A stretch of 64,000 nt of DNA from positions 1,585,001 to 1,649,000 of the forward strand of contig NZ_NGLE02000001.1 in NCBI RefSeq assembly GCF_002140715.2. Reading direction: 5' to 3'. The notes below the pieces were generated by a model, which was not told the origin of the DNA, made no database searches, and saw only the letters and a program-made list of their open reading frames with translations. Position 1 is the first letter of the stretch; each line of letters opens with the position of its first letter. The translations under genes were made by a program, and so were the position numbers. Positions 39,635-49,026 of this stretch are shown here, one piece after another. This stretch comes from Enterococcus sp. 4G2_DIV0659. GTDB lineage: Bacteria > Bacillota > Bacilli > Lactobacillales > Enterococcaceae.

Positions 39635-41953
39635 TCATTTTTTTGTTAAATAAATAACACCCATCCAGTAAAAGCCTTGTAAATCTTCATTTTTCATTTT
39701 CTCATTAACATTCAAATTAATCCTAGCAAATTCTTCATCATTCAGATTATATTTTGTTCTCAAGGTAGTACTGTTGCCTTTTTCCAAAGAAGTCACCAAT
39801 TCATTCGTGATCTTATCTTCATCAAAGAATCTATTTTCTACATGATAATATTCGTTGTCTTTGTCTTCGTTTACTGCTTTGTATTCTTTAATACGCTCAT
39901 CCAGTACGTAGCGATCGTCTTCAACTAAGATTTTTCTAGATGATTTTTCTGGCAAATTCAATAATGCATTTGTTAAAAGTTCGTTGTCATTATTGGTGCT
40001 GTCAACAATATTCCACGCGCCATTGATTTTAACTTTATTCCACGCATGTGGTACATCTCCATCTAAAAATCCCGTAACAACGATTGTTTCGAGTTTAGCT
40101 TCATCCGCTAATAATTTAAACGCCCCTGCATAGCTTGCACAAACCCCGATTTTATTGATCAAAACGCCATATGGAGTGAAAGAGTCATTGTATTTTTCAT
40201 CAACCGTTTTAAAATCATTTTTCTCTGCGCTTTCAAGTGCCTTCATATCATATTCTGCATTGTCACAGAGATATTGGTTGATCGCATACTCTTTTTCCAA
40301 ATCAGTCATATCAGGTTTGATAATTTTACTTACGATTTTTTTCACTTCTTTTTTGAGTTCTACTTGTTTTTTTCCCATGTCAGAAGCTTTTATATTATAA
40401 GTAACCATCAGTGACTGACCGTCATTTGAGATAGATGCGCCTTCAACACCTAAAATCAATGGATTTTGATAGATAGCTTCCATCCAAGCATCTAGTAAAT
40501 ATTGCTGCGCATTTGCTTCTGGGAATTCTTTCAAATCGATTTTACGGATTCCTGACAACATATTAACAGCTAAGTATTCACTAAGTGCACTATTGGCTGT
40601 GATCTTGTCATCTGTTTCATAGGTTTTATCCTTTGATTGACTTGCTTTGTCGTCCTCTTTATCATCGTCTGCCGTTGTCAGTTCGATATCCGTTGAACCA
40701 GCTTTGTTTTCCAATTTATTTTGACGTTCTTCTAATTTTTGTAGTTCTTTTTTCAACGTTTTTTTATTGTATTTTTCCACTTTGGCATTTTCCGTATATC
40801 CAGTTCCTTCAACGGTATAAGGAATGTTGACTAAATCGACACGGACTCCTTTTAAGTCGGACATATCTTCCTTTTCGTAGGTTCCCCATGTTTCTGTTGT
40901 CTCTTCCGCTTTAGAAATATCATAATTGATTCGTTTTTGAACTAATTTTCCATCACACATCGTAACCCAATGATACGCTGGAAGGCGCTGAATGTTATCT
41001 GTTCTTACGCTTCCTTCTTTATTCATTGTTAAACTTACTTCATCGGCATATGGAATTCTACTAGCTAAAGCTCTTGAGTCTAAATAATTGCTGATGGCTG
41101 AGGTACCTTTCTTTGAAACTGCGATTACAGCATAATCCTGCTGATCACTGTCTGCAGGAATCGGATCTGAGCCTGCTCCATATTTTTTAACATTATCTTC
41201 TTTTTGACGATCCAATTCAGAAACTTTAAACGATTTAAACTTGCTAACCGATTTAGGAGACCATTTTGTTCCTTCGACTTTCTCAGTAACAAAGGCGGTG
41301 TTTGAGTGGCCAGAGTCTTCAGAATTATTGATGTTTACTACATAATAATACTCTGCACCAGCAACTTTATTCCAAGAAAATTCAGGTATTCCCTTATCAT
41401 TTATCTTCATTTTCATTCGTAATCGGCCTGAAAGTTCGTGCTTAACCGTGAATACTCGAACTTCTGGTTTCTCCAGTTTTTTTCCAGTTTGTAAATCAAC
41501 ATAGAGTACCATGTAATATTCAGGAAGATTTCCCCAGCCTTTTTCTTGCTTGGTGAGGTCTTGTTCTGCATTTGCATTCACATTTCTGACCGTGGCTTGT
41601 GGTGTTCTTGGCGGCATTATTTCAATACCTTTTCCATCATTAAATAGCTTAAAGGTAGATTTAATACTATGAGTGAAGTCTGAAGTGGGAAATATTTCAA
41701 CGATTTCATTGAATTTTTCTATTCCTTTTTCTAATGGATCAAATCCTAATTCAAGTTTGATACTTTCCTCGCGCTTAAGTACGATTTTTTCATCAGAATA
41801 AATGTTATCTTCTTTGTACTTCTTTTTTACTTCTGATGCTAATTGACCAACAGTAACCTCCTTCCTACTCTGTTTTTCGGACTCTTTTGTTTGCTGACAT
41901 GCCCCAAGTATAAGTGTTGTTAATAATACCCCCACAACCACTTTCTTTTTCAC
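39635..41953 (-). CDS. Secreted lipoprotein with transglutaminase-like domain
   Basis: A 772-aa lipoprotein: signal peptide and lipobox LGAC (Cys19). An Fn3-like region (~190-260, FSWNKVAGAEYYYVVNI) follows. A low-complexity lysine/acid-rich coiled coil lies at ~405-455. A transglutaminase-like domain has the catalytic triad Cys in GVCASYAGAF (~603), His in VPHAWNKVKI (~638) and Asp in NIVDSTNND (~650). Such domains act as peptidases or crosslinkers at the cell surface. It is ~55 bp downstream of the anti-sigma gene on the same strand and may be a target or signal component of that ECF system. Confidence 0.78.
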   Translation of the reverse strand: MKKKVVVGVLLTTLILGACQQTKESEKQSRKEVTVGQLASEVKKKYKEDNIYSDEKIVLKREESIKLELGFDPLEKGIEKFNEIVEIFPTSDFTHSIKSTFKLFNDGKGIEIMPPRTPQATVRNVNANAEQDLTKQEKGWGNLPEYYMVLYVDLQTGKKLEKPEVRVFTVKHELSGRLRMKMKINDKGIPEFSWNKVAGAEYYYVVNINNSEDSGHSNTAFVTEKVEGTKWSPKSVSKFKSFKVSELDRQKEDNVKKYGAGSDPIPADSDQQDYAVIAVSKKGTSAISNYLDSRALASRIPYADEVSLTMNKEGSVRTDNIQRLPAYHWVTMCDGKLVQKRINYDISKAEETTETWGTYEKEDMSDLKGVRVDLVNIPYTVEGTGYTENAKVEKYNKKTLKKELQKLEERQNKLENKAGSTDIELTTADDDKEDDKASQSKDKTYETDDKITANSALSEYLAVNMLSGIRKIDLKEFPEANAQQYLLDAWMEAIYQNPLILGVEGASISNDGQSLMVTYNIKASDMGKKQVELKKEVKKIVSKIIKPDMTDLEKEYAINQYLCDNAEYDMKALESAEKNDFKTVDEKYNDSFTPYGVLINKIGVCASYAGAFKLLADEAKLETIVVTGFLDGDVPHAWNKVKINGAWNIVDSTNNDNELLTNALLNLPEKSSRKILVEDDRYVLDERIKEYKAVNEDKDNEYYHVENRFFDEDKITNELVTSLEKGNSTTLRTKYNLNDEEFARINLNVNEKMKNEDLQGFYWMGVIYLTKK

Positions 41954-42008
41954 TTTAACTCCACCTTTCTACTACTAATACCTTTTATCCTCTAAAAAGG
42001 TTACACCT

Positions 42009-42521
42009 TTATAATTTATTTTTGATAAAATCGATAAATTCTTTTTCTGTAACGTCTTTTCCAACGATGTAATAATACTTATCTTCCTTGCTATAAGCGG
42101 CATAAAAGATATTCCTACTATCTTTTCCTAACAGAATAGTCGTTCCTTTGATTTTGCTTTCTTTCACTTCTGCTAAAAATTCTGGAATGATTGTTTTGTC
42201 TTTTCCTTCTGTTACTTGTATCTTGTCCTTTTTTTCTTTTCCAATTGCTTGTCCGAAGTTCTTATCGATTGTAAAATCAGCTTGCTCAACAGAGGCGATA
42301 TCAATATGATTTTGTGATGAGTAATAACTATAGCCACCAACACCTACAGCTAAAATAACGATTGCTGCAACGGCACTTCGTCTAAGAACGACTGTAACAG
42401 TGAATTTACTTTGTTTTTCTTGTTCTTTTTCTATTTCTTTTTTCATTTCAATTTTTGTTCGTTCTATTAAATGTCTAGGTGCACGGATTTTCTCAATTTC
42501 CTTGTTATACTCGTCCTTCAT
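42009..42521 (-). CDS. Putative anti-sigma factor, membrane-anchored
   Basis: A 170-aa protein. A cytoplasmic helical N terminus (~1-45; APRHLIERTKIEMKKEIEKEQEK) is followed by one transmembrane helix (~49-68) and a ~100-residue extracellular domain. Placed directly after an ECF sigma gene (their ends abut at 42521/42522), this fits a single-pass anti-sigma that releases sigma on an envelope signal. No ZAS-type zinc motif is present. Confidence 0.7.
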   Translation of the reverse strand: MKDEYNKEIEKIRAPRHLIERTKIEMKKEIEKEQEKQSKFTVTVVLRRSAVAAIVILAVGVGGYSYYSSQNHIDIASVEQADFTIDKNFGQAIGKEKKDKIQVTEGKDKTIIPEFLAEVKESKIKGTTILLGKDSRNIFYAAYSKEDKYYYIVGKDVTEKEFIDFIKNKL

Positions 42522-43034
42522 TTAAAAATCCCCCTTCATTTTTTTTCTTAAAGCCTCTCTTGCTCTTGAAAGTCTGGTTTTTACTGATGATTCTGATTGC
42601 TCGACTAAGGTGCTGATTTCCCGAATAGAATAGCCTTCAAAGTAAAACAAATGAATCACTAACTGTTGTGCTTCTGGAAGCGACAAACAAGCATCTAGTA
42701 ACTCTTCATTATCGCCAATAGCAAAAGCTGCTGACGCACGCTCATCAGCCTGTTCAGGCATCTGTTCTTCATCCATACTTGTTGTTTTTTTACGCCAAGC
42801 ACTGTCAAACTGCTTTTTACAACAATTGATTGTGACACGAATCAGCCACGGCTTAATATGTTCTTCTCCTTTTATCGTATGACTGTATTTCACTAACCGA
42901 AGAAATACTTCTTGAAAAATATCTTCTGCATCACTTTGATTTTTCATTTGAACAAACGCAATACGATAGACCATATCAGCATATTCTTCCACAATCTCAT
43001 CTACATCTAACCCAACGAGTTTACTCTTTTTCAT
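42522..43034 (-). CDS. ECF RNA polymerase sigma factor
   Basis: A 170-aa sigma-70 region 2/4 protein. Region 2 has YRIAFVQMKNQSDAEDIFQEVFLRLVK (~22-48); region 4 has LPEAQQLVIHLFYFEGYSIREISTLVEQSESSVKTRLSRAREALR (~118-163) with its HTH. Regions 1 and 3 are absent, as in ECF sigmas. It forms a unit with the anti-sigma and probably the lipoprotein gene. Confidence 0.9.
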   Translation of the reverse strand: MKKSKLVGLDVDEIVEEYADMVYRIAFVQMKNQSDAEDIFQEVFLRLVKYSHTIKGEEHIKPWLIRVTINCCKKQFDSAWRKKTTSMDEEQMPEQADERASAAFAIGDNEELLDACLSLPEAQQLVIHLFYFEGYSIREISTLVEQSESSVKTRLSRAREALRKKMKGDF

Positions 43035-43286
43035 ATTTTCCCCTCACTTCTAATACCCTTTATTTTAAAAAAAGTTACAACGACTTAAAGTAAATACTTC
43101 TTTATTTCATAATTTTGTACCTTAATTGAATCTAAAAAGCTTAACGTTTTATATATATCGTTCTCTTTCTATAATAATATAAATTTCACTAAAATTGAGT
43201 GCTTTATTTATATTTTAATGCTCTTTATCTCAATTTATTTTTGATGTTTTTGACATGTTTTTCAAGATTAGCTAAGACAGTGCATT

Positions 43287-43339
43287 AAAAGAAAGAACGA
43301 TCCAACCTACTACTTTTCTGATTGGATCGCTTCTTTTTT
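43287..43339. terminator. Terminator at the end of the membrane-protein array
   Basis: AGAAAGAACGATCCAA pairs with TTGGATCGCTTCTTTTTT with one mismatch and a T run. It separates the type VII accessory array from the ECF sigma gene. The rest of 43035-43422 is AT-rich and empty. Confidence 0.7.
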
Positions 43340-43422
43340 ATTTTTAAGCTTTGAGGAACCTTTGATCTGTGTTAGGGTAGTCAATTCGATTCCTTTGGTC
43401 GATTGGTTGTATTTATTTTCTA

Positions 43423-43586
43423 TTATTCATCGTACTTACCTGCTTTTAGTTGTTTTTCTGTTGGTTCTTGATTTTTTTAGCTGTTTTATACCATACTTTT
43501 GGATTATTCACTAAAAGTACAGTTAATAACCCTGCGATTGCTGCTCCTAAAACTAGGGAAAGAAAAAGCTCTTTTATTATAATCAT
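43423..43586 (-). pseudogene. Small single-pass membrane protein, apparently frameshifted
   Basis: The ATG overlaps the stop of the previous gene (ATGA). The in-frame reading gives a 46-aa peptide with one membrane helix (MIIIKELFLSLVLGAAIAGL) and stops at 43446. Shifting by one base in the T7 run at 43472-43478 (plus strand) extends it to end QLKAGKYDE (stop 43423). That resembles the end of the protein at 44227-44841 (QLKAGKFDE). The extended version is therefore probably the real one. Function unknown. Confidence 0.5.
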
Positions 43587-44161
43587 AATTTCAACTTATT
43601 GTCTTTCTTAAAATTTACAAGGTAGACCATATAAACAGGTATGCTAATAAATAAAATCATAGTTGGTATACGAAAAAATTCTTGTAAGCTATTAAGATTA
43701 GGAATTGTCTCAGATAACCCAATAAAACTAAACAATAGAACTAAAACCAGCACCATGTAATGAAGCTTTTTGTCTACGAGCATAAAAATCAATGGATTCT
43801 TCAAATATCCAGTACTTCTGATTGCATGCATCGCATCTTCAATGCTAGTATCAGTATAGTCTTCGCTGTTCCCATACATCATACGATTGATGAATAGCGT
43901 TATTGTAGTTGCAAAAAAGATAGTAAACACTATCATGCTAATATTATTGATTTCATTACTAACAAATTTCATTTTAAAAAATGAAGTAATCACTCTAATG
44001 ATAATAAGACAAACAAATAGTCCACCAATTATATACCTGTTTGATTTGCTTTTCTTTGTAGATACTTTTATACCTCCGTCTCTAACTGCGACATCTCTTT
44101 TTTTATCCCAATATACGCTTCCACCATATTTACTATCTCCCAACCAAATATATCTTCTCAT
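43583..44161 (-). CDS. Membrane protein, paralogue of the 44885 gene
   Basis: About 192 aa; I start at MRRYIWLGDSKYGG (AAAGGAG nine bases ahead). A short N-terminal motif (GDSKYGGSVYWDKKRD) and four transmembrane helices (~45-65, 75-95, 135-155, 165-180) are seen. The N terminus aligns with GEVKGETIYFDVKKK of 44885-45511. Possibly an immunity protein for a membrane-acting type VII toxin, by position. Confidence 0.55.
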   Translation of the reverse strand: MRRYIWLGDSKYGGSVYWDKKRDVAVRDGGIKVSTKKSKSNRYIIGGLFVCLIIIRVITSFFKMKFVSNEINNISMIVFTIFFATTITLFINRMMYGNSEDYTDTSIEDAMHAIRSTGYLKNPLIFMLVDKKLHYMVLVLVLLFSFIGLSETIPNLNSLQEFFRIPTMILFISIPVYMVYLVNFKKDNKLKL

Positions 44162-44226
44162 AGTCAAAAACTCCTTTATTAAATCGATGCAAATAGCTAT
44201 TTAACTGGACTTCTTCAATACTACAG

Positions 44227-44841
44227 CTAATCCGTCTCAGTCATATATTGCTCATCAAACTTACCTGCTTTTAATTGTCTTTTTAAAATTCTAAAAGCTT
44301 TTCGTTGCCTTAGTGGATGGACAGAATAATGTATAAGCCCTATACCGAAACAAAATAAAATTAATTCTATTGCGATTTCTGTTGAGATATCTTCCATAGA
44401 CAAAGAGAATAAGAAAAATACTATGTATCCTACGAAAAATAAACGCTCTAGCCATGCTAAAGGGATTAAATTTTTTGAATTTTTAAGAACTTTTACTACT
44501 TCTTCTTTTTTAAAAATTCTCTTAGTAATTTGCCCTTTTGATTTTTCTACTAAAATATTTGCTAAAAATTTTCCTAAGAACCAGCTAGCTCCAGAAATAT
44601 AAAGTACAGTCAAATAAATCGGCATAAAAGAAACAAACTTAAACTGCTTAGCCAACAATGGAATTATGACCATTCCTCCTAACATACTGATTGACCATGT
44701 AGTAGATTTAGAATAACTTCCTCCAGCTTTCTCAGTAAATGGACCTTCGAATTCCTGAATAAATAATTCCTGTGTAGATAAATCAAAATATATTGATTTA
44801 TCTGAAGCAATTTTCAGTAATGGTACTGTTTTATTTTTCAA
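44227..44841 (-). CDS. Membrane protein of the type VII accessory array
   Basis: A 204-aa protein beginning with TTG (AAAGGAG eight bases ahead). The N-terminal segment SDKSIYFDLSTQ resembles the motif of its neighbours. Four to five transmembrane helices (~55-95, ~130-165) and a basic C terminus ending KRQLKAGKFDEQYMTETD follow. Family not recognised; architecture resembles known multi-pass immunity proteins. Confidence 0.55.
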   Translation of the reverse strand: MKNKTVPLLKIASDKSIYFDLSTQELFIQEFEGPFTEKAGGSYSKSTTWSISMLGGMVIIPLLAKQFKFVSFMPIYLTVLYISGASWFLGKFLANILVEKSKGQITKRIFKKEEVVKVLKNSKNLIPLAWLERLFFVGYIVFFLFSLSMEDISTEIAIELILFCFGIGLIHYSVHPLRQRKAFRILKRQLKAGKFDEQYMTETD

Positions 44842-44884
44842 TTGAATAACTCCTTTTATTACAATGTTTTTTGGTCATTTATAA

Positions 44885-45511
44885 TCAAATTGGATTAAGT
44901 TCCTTTTTTTGGTATTTTTCTACAGCGTTTAGCCATCGGATGAGATTATTTTCCCAGATAAGAAGGATTGAGGAAAAAGGCAATATTCCTGTTAGACTTA
45001 TCGCTACTATCTCACTACCAATTTGGTGACCAATTAATTCCCCATTCTGATTTATAAGATATGCTATAGGAAGAATTGAAATAGTACATAGTACCACCAC
45101 AATAGTTAAAATCCACGCTATCAACTTTTTCCAAATAGTAACCTTTTTATTATTGAAAATAGTCCATATACTATTTGTTTTAATAGCATCTCCTAGTTCT
45201 TTTTTTGTAGCTGGGGTCGCTAATTTCACATTTTTATATAGCGTATTATCAATTAGTCTAGTTAAAAAAAATACTTCCAAAAACCAAAGTATCACTATTA
45301 ATACGAGAGTTATAGGTGTGTATCTTGTAGATAAAATACTGCTTATTATTATAAAAAATAACGTTACAATTATACCACTCCACCAATAATTTTTTTTCTT
45401 TCTATCTAAGCGCTGAGTATTTAATGCCTTCATAGGAATTTTTTTCTTTACATCGAAATAAATTGTTTCACCCTTAACTTCTCCCATATAAATTAATTTC
45501 CTAAGCAACAA
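44885..45511 (-). CDS. Membrane protein, paralogue of the 43583 gene
   Basis: A 208-aa protein starting with TTG after GAGGGGGAC. The N-terminal motif MGEVKGETIYFDVKKK precedes four or five membrane helices (~40-60, 65-90, 130-150, 165-185). Similar to 43583-44161 in length, layout and N-terminal motif. Family unknown. Confidence 0.55.
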   Translation of the reverse strand: MLLRKLIYMGEVKGETIYFDVKKKIPMKALNTQRLDRKKKNYWWSGIIVTLFFIIISSILSTRYTPITLVLIVILWFLEVFFLTRLIDNTLYKNVKLATPATKKELGDAIKTNSIWTIFNNKKVTIWKKLIAWILTIVVVLCTISILPIAYLINQNGELIGHQIGSEIVAISLTGILPFSSILLIWENNLIRWLNAVEKYQKKELNPI

Positions 45512-45614
45512 TACTTGTCCCCCTCACTAAACTTTGAAATTATTTATGTTCCAATGACTATATTGAATAGCATTATACAAAACAGTGCTAAGACAATCTA
45601 GCTCTCACCTATTT

Positions 45615-46334
45615 TCAGGATGCTTTATTTAACTCAACCATTCTGTACTCAATCACTTTTTTGTCTGAATAGACTTTTCCATTAAAAAATAACATGCCTA
45701 AGATCACTATTATTACAAAAGCAAATAATCTTTCTTGAACAACAAAAGGCAAAATTACTGTTAAAACGAACAAAAAAGAAACGAAGATTGCGAAAATCAC
45801 AATTGATCTCTTTTTAATCACATTATATTCTCCTTGTTTTTTATACTCGCAACCTTTTCCTAGTAAAATTAAATTACCTTTTAATTTTTTTAGATGACTG
45901 TCAAAAACCATTTTTCGATAAAATGAAACGACACTAAAACATAGTGCTAGAAGCAACCAAAAAAAGAACAGATTGACTATCCCTGTCATAACATTTATAG
46001 GTAAATTAGTCTCTCCCCATATCCAATCTTTTGGAACGTTATTTCTTATAATCGCACTTAAAACTGCTACAACGCCAATATATTTATATTCGGAGTTGTT
46101 CTTTATTCTTTTTTTAACTTTGCTTCCTAAAACTTTTTTACTTTCTAAGGAAATGTCTGATGTGTAAATTTTCCTCTGAATAGTAAATCCCTTAAAGCCA
46201 ATTACCCCTGAATTTTGTCTAATTAAATACTCTTCTTTTTCTTCAGTAATGAACAACAACCAACCAGAAGTTATTCTTTTTCCATCAAAAGAAAGATTGA
46301 AGAACTCTCCTTTCTTAGCCACAAAACTCTCCAT
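45615..46334 (-). CDS. Membrane protein, intact copy of a duplicated family
   Basis: A 239-aa protein. The soluble N-terminal part (~1-80) contains SGWLLFITEEKEEYLI. Then come a helix pair (~120-150) and a second C-terminal pair (~175-215) with PFVVQERLFAFVIIVILGMLFFNGKV. The next two genes upstream (46334-46543 and 46548-47090) together match this protein end to end. Its ATG overlaps the stop of 46334-46543 (TAATG). Confidence 0.55.
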   Translation of the reverse strand: MESFVAKKGEFFNLSFDGKRITSGWLLFITEEKEEYLIRQNSGVIGFKGFTIQRKIYTSDISLESKKVLGSKVKKRIKNNSEYKYIGVVAVLSAIIRNNVPKDWIWGETNLPINVMTGIVNLFFFWLLLALCFSVVSFYRKMVFDSHLKKLKGNLILLGKGCEYKKQGEYNVIKKRSIVIFAIFVSFLFVLTVILPFVVQERLFAFVIIVILGMLFFNGKVYSDKKVIEYRMVELNKAS

Positions 46335-46543
46335 TATTCAGGATCCTTTATATTTAATTTATATATCACACGTCTATCTGAGCTAACCTTTCCGTTAAAA
46401 AAGAGTGCTGATAAAACACCTATTGTCAAAAACAGCATCAGCCTTTCTTGAACAATGAAAGGAATGAAAAGTGTAAATACAAATAAAAAAATTCCTAAAC
46501 CAACTAATATTCCCATAGCTATCAACCTATTACATTTGTTCAT
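46334..46543 (-). CDS. Short membrane protein matching the C-terminal third of 45615-46334
   Basis: A 69-aa protein with two helices and PFIVQERLMLFLTIGVLSALFFNGKVSSD, closely matching PFVVQERLFAFVIIVILGMLFFNGKVYSD of its neighbour. It has its own ribosome site (GGTGG) and start. It looks like the C-terminal half of a split paralogue. Confidence 0.5.
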   Translation of the reverse strand: MNKCNRLIAMGILVGLGIFLFVFTLFIPFIVQERLMLFLTIGVLSALFFNGKVSSDRRVIYKLNIKDPE

Positions 46544-46547
46544 TTTT

Positions 46548-47090
46548 TCACCACCATTTTAGTATCTTTTGTGTAATCCGTAAGGGACTTTTGGCGTATC
46601 CTTCTCCTATTCTCACCAAATCTCCACCTATTTTTTTTAAGTTTGATTCAAATCTTTTCTTCCGATAGTAGGAAATAAGATAAAAACTTAACATTAATAC
46701 TAACCAAAAATAGCTAAGATTAAACATACCTGTTAAAAAATTAATTGGTAGATTACTTTTTCCCCATAACCATTCAACTGGAAGTATGTTTCTTAATAAA
46801 GCACCTATAGGAATGGCTATTGCGATTCCCAGATAGTTTTTTTCAGATTCTTGCTTTGCCTGGTTTATCACCTCTTCTCCACTAATCGCAAATTCTTTTA
46901 ATGATTTATTCGATTTATATATTTTTCGATTAAATGTATATTGTTTAAAACCTGCTAATAAAAAGTTTTGTTGTATCAAATACTCTTCCTCATTCGTAGT
47001 AATCAGCAACAGCCAACCTTGAACAATTTTCTTCTTATTAAGAGAAATATTTAATAGTTCTCCTTCTACCGTTTTTAATTCTTTTGTCAT
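46548..47090 (-). CDS. Membrane protein matching the N-terminal two-thirds of 45615-46334
   Basis: A 180-aa protein starting at MTKELKTVEG (GGGAG ahead). QGWLLLITTNEEEYLIQQN, WLWGKSNLPINFLTGMFNL and YYRKKRFESNLKKIGGDL align with the intact paralogue. It ends before the C-terminal helices, which are encoded by the next gene. The frame cannot be rejoined by a single base, so this is either an old fission or a true two-gene form. Confidence 0.5.
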   Translation of the reverse strand: MTKELKTVEGELLNISLNKKKIVQGWLLLITTNEEEYLIQQNFLLAGFKQYTFNRKIYKSNKSLKEFAISGEEVINQAKQESEKNYLGIAIAIPIGALLRNILPVEWLWGKSNLPINFLTGMFNLSYFWLVLMLSFYLISYYRKKRFESNLKKIGGDLVRIGEGYAKSPLRITQKILKWW

Positions 47091-47238
47091 ATAATTCTCC
47101 CAATAACTAACTTTTGAATCCATCTACATCATTAACTACAATCGTAATAATTCTTATTTCTATAGCATATAGCGACAAGAAAAAAAGGACAACCCCTTCA
47201 GATATTTTTTCTGATTAGATTGTTCTTTTTAGTCTCTA

Positions 47239-47427
47239 TTATTTTCCTTTTTTCTTTTTGAAAGCTAGGTAGTAAAATATCGCAGGGAAAAAGAATAACC
47301 CTATCAAACCACCTAAGCCATAAGAATCGGATACATCTATTCCTTTAGCTACTTGAGCAATTGACGACATTGTAAATATTATTGCTACTACTAACGCCCA
47401 CTTGCGTTGCACCTTTTTTTCATTCAT
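47239..47427 (-). CDS. Small two-helix membrane protein
   Basis: 62 aa with helices at ~9-26 and ~38-54 and a basic lysine-rich tail (FKKKKGK). Ribosome site GAGGAGAG ahead. Resembles many small immunity-like membrane proteins. Function unknown. Confidence 0.5.
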   Translation of the reverse strand: MNEKKVQRKWALVVAIIFTMSSIAQVAKGIDVSDSYGLGGLIGLFFFPAIFYYLAFKKKKGK

Positions 47428-47518
47428 TTATTTTTCTCTCCTCTTATATAATTTTTAGTAATTCTAAAATGACGTTACATTCCTCTTCAAGTAGTCCAAC
47501 ACTTTCCAAGGATATTTT

Positions 47519-47986
47519 TTATTCTTCTACTGCTCGATACCAGCTTTCAAGAATAATAGAATAAATTTCATCATTTGATCGATTTAATTGTGAATCCATT
47601 ATGTTAATTTCTACTTTTTTTCCATTTTGTAAAGTTAAAACGAGGAACTCTTGATTCACGATTTTACTTAATTTGACATCTACTACTTCTTCCCATGCTA
47701 AAAATTGAACACGCCACAAGCAAAATTCAATGCCTTCTTCGTAAACCACCATCTTCTTATTTCAAAATCTAATCAACATGTTAAGGGCTTGTAAACCTAA
47801 AATAATAAACATTAAAGTGATTAAAATCGGAATAATAGCAAAAAATGGCATCATTGGGATTGCTACAATCAATAAAAACGGAAAGGTGAATAACATGGGG
47901 AATAATAACAACAATGATACAACCATAGTGATGACATTCTTTTTAATCACAACTATTTCTGTGCGACTGTCTCTAGTTTGTTTCAC
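47519..47986 (-). pseudogene. PH-like membrane protein interrupted by an in-frame stop
   Basis: Two ORFs lie in the same frame. One encodes 74 aa (two membrane helices, ending LNMLIRF) and stops with TGA at 47762-47764. Four codons further, the second starts and encodes 77 aa (MVVYEEGIEFCLWRVQFLAWEEVVDVKL). The second is a typical bacterial PH-like domain, which normally follows two N-terminal helices in one protein. Readthrough would give about 155 aa. The simplest view is a nonsense mutation in one gene. Confidence 0.55.
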
Positions 47987-48048
47987 GCTTTGTCTCCATC
48001 CTTTTCTCTTCTAAAACACTTCTATGGCTATGCTAAGTTGCTTTATCT

Positions 48049-49026
48049 TTAGCTTCTTTTTCTTCTTAACTTTTTTATAACCCATTGAATAAAAATTATT
48101 CCAAACCCAAGTAAAATGAGAATCATAATAAATCCGAATACATTTTTTGTTGTTCTAGATAGAGTGTATTTCTCATCTATTTTCACCATGACTATGAGGA
48201 TAAAAAAGCCTATAAAAACGTATGTTGAAGCTTTTCTTAACCGTGATTTCACGATTTCTTTCCACGGTTTTTCTGGTTCATCAATATAATTAACCCAGTA
48301 TTCTCTGTCTGTATTTAATAGAAATGCGGAATAAGCAAATTCTATTGTTAATCTAGAAAAAGCAGCTCCTAAAAATACTCCCAACACTAAGCCAAAGACT
48401 CTTGATAAGTTCCCTGTAAAAAAAGCGCCTAGCGTTGAAAACCCAACGATTATCCATAGTGATTTTGACTCGTAAATCTTAGCCTTAGATTGCGCCATAT
48501 AATTAGCAGTTGTACGTTTTTCAGAAAAACCAATTTCTATTTGTTTTTTTAACCAATAAATATTATAACAGAGTGAACCTATATAGGTTAGCCCGAATAT
48601 TAGTAGAACAATTATTGATAGTTTAGATTCATACCATATTTCATTTGGCTGATCCTTTTGCGTTATCATATAAAACATAAATAGTATTATAGAAGTAAGT
48701 AAAACTGAAAAAATTGTTAGCCAGATGCTTGCGAAGCCCTGATGTCGAATCAAAATTTTTCTTGTAAACCTTAGTCTAATAGTTAAAAATGTTAGTAGCA
48801 TAAAGCTTGCTATAAATATAACAAAGATATTAACCTTACTTTGTAGTGGATTTATTCCATAACCTAAAATAGCAACATGCCAAGTTATAGGTAAACAAAG
48901 AAGTGCAATCGCTAAACCAGCCAAAGATATATTTAAGGAGGCAATACTTCCCCTAGTAGCTACAAATGATTTAAAGTATTCCTTGTTCATTTCCTTTGGA
49001 GATTTATTTTTATTAGTTACTGTCAT
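48049..49026 (-). CDS. Multi-pass membrane protein of the accessory array
   Basis: A protein of about 325 aa starting at MTVTNKNKSPKEM (GGAGG eight bases ahead; the 49077 start has no ribosome site). Eight or nine hydrophobic segments run through it. No motif I recognise. It lies in the same direction as the effector genes and just after a cytoplasmic immunity-like gene. Confidence 0.55.
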   Translation of the reverse strand: MTVTNKNKSPKEMNKEYFKSFVATRGSIASLNISLAGLAIALLCLPITWHVAILGYGINPLQSKVNIFVIFIASFMLLTFLTIRLRFTRKILIRHQGFASIWLTIFSVLLTSIILFMFYMITQKDQPNEIWYESKLSIIVLLIFGLTYIGSLCYNIYWLKKQIEIGFSEKRTTANYMAQSKAKIYESKSLWIIVGFSTLGAFFTGNLSRVFGLVLGVFLGAAFSRLTIEFAYSAFLLNTDREYWVNYIDEPEKPWKEIVKSRLRKASTYVFIGFFILIVMVKIDEKYTLSRTTKNVFGFIMILILLGFGIIFIQWVIKKLRRKRS

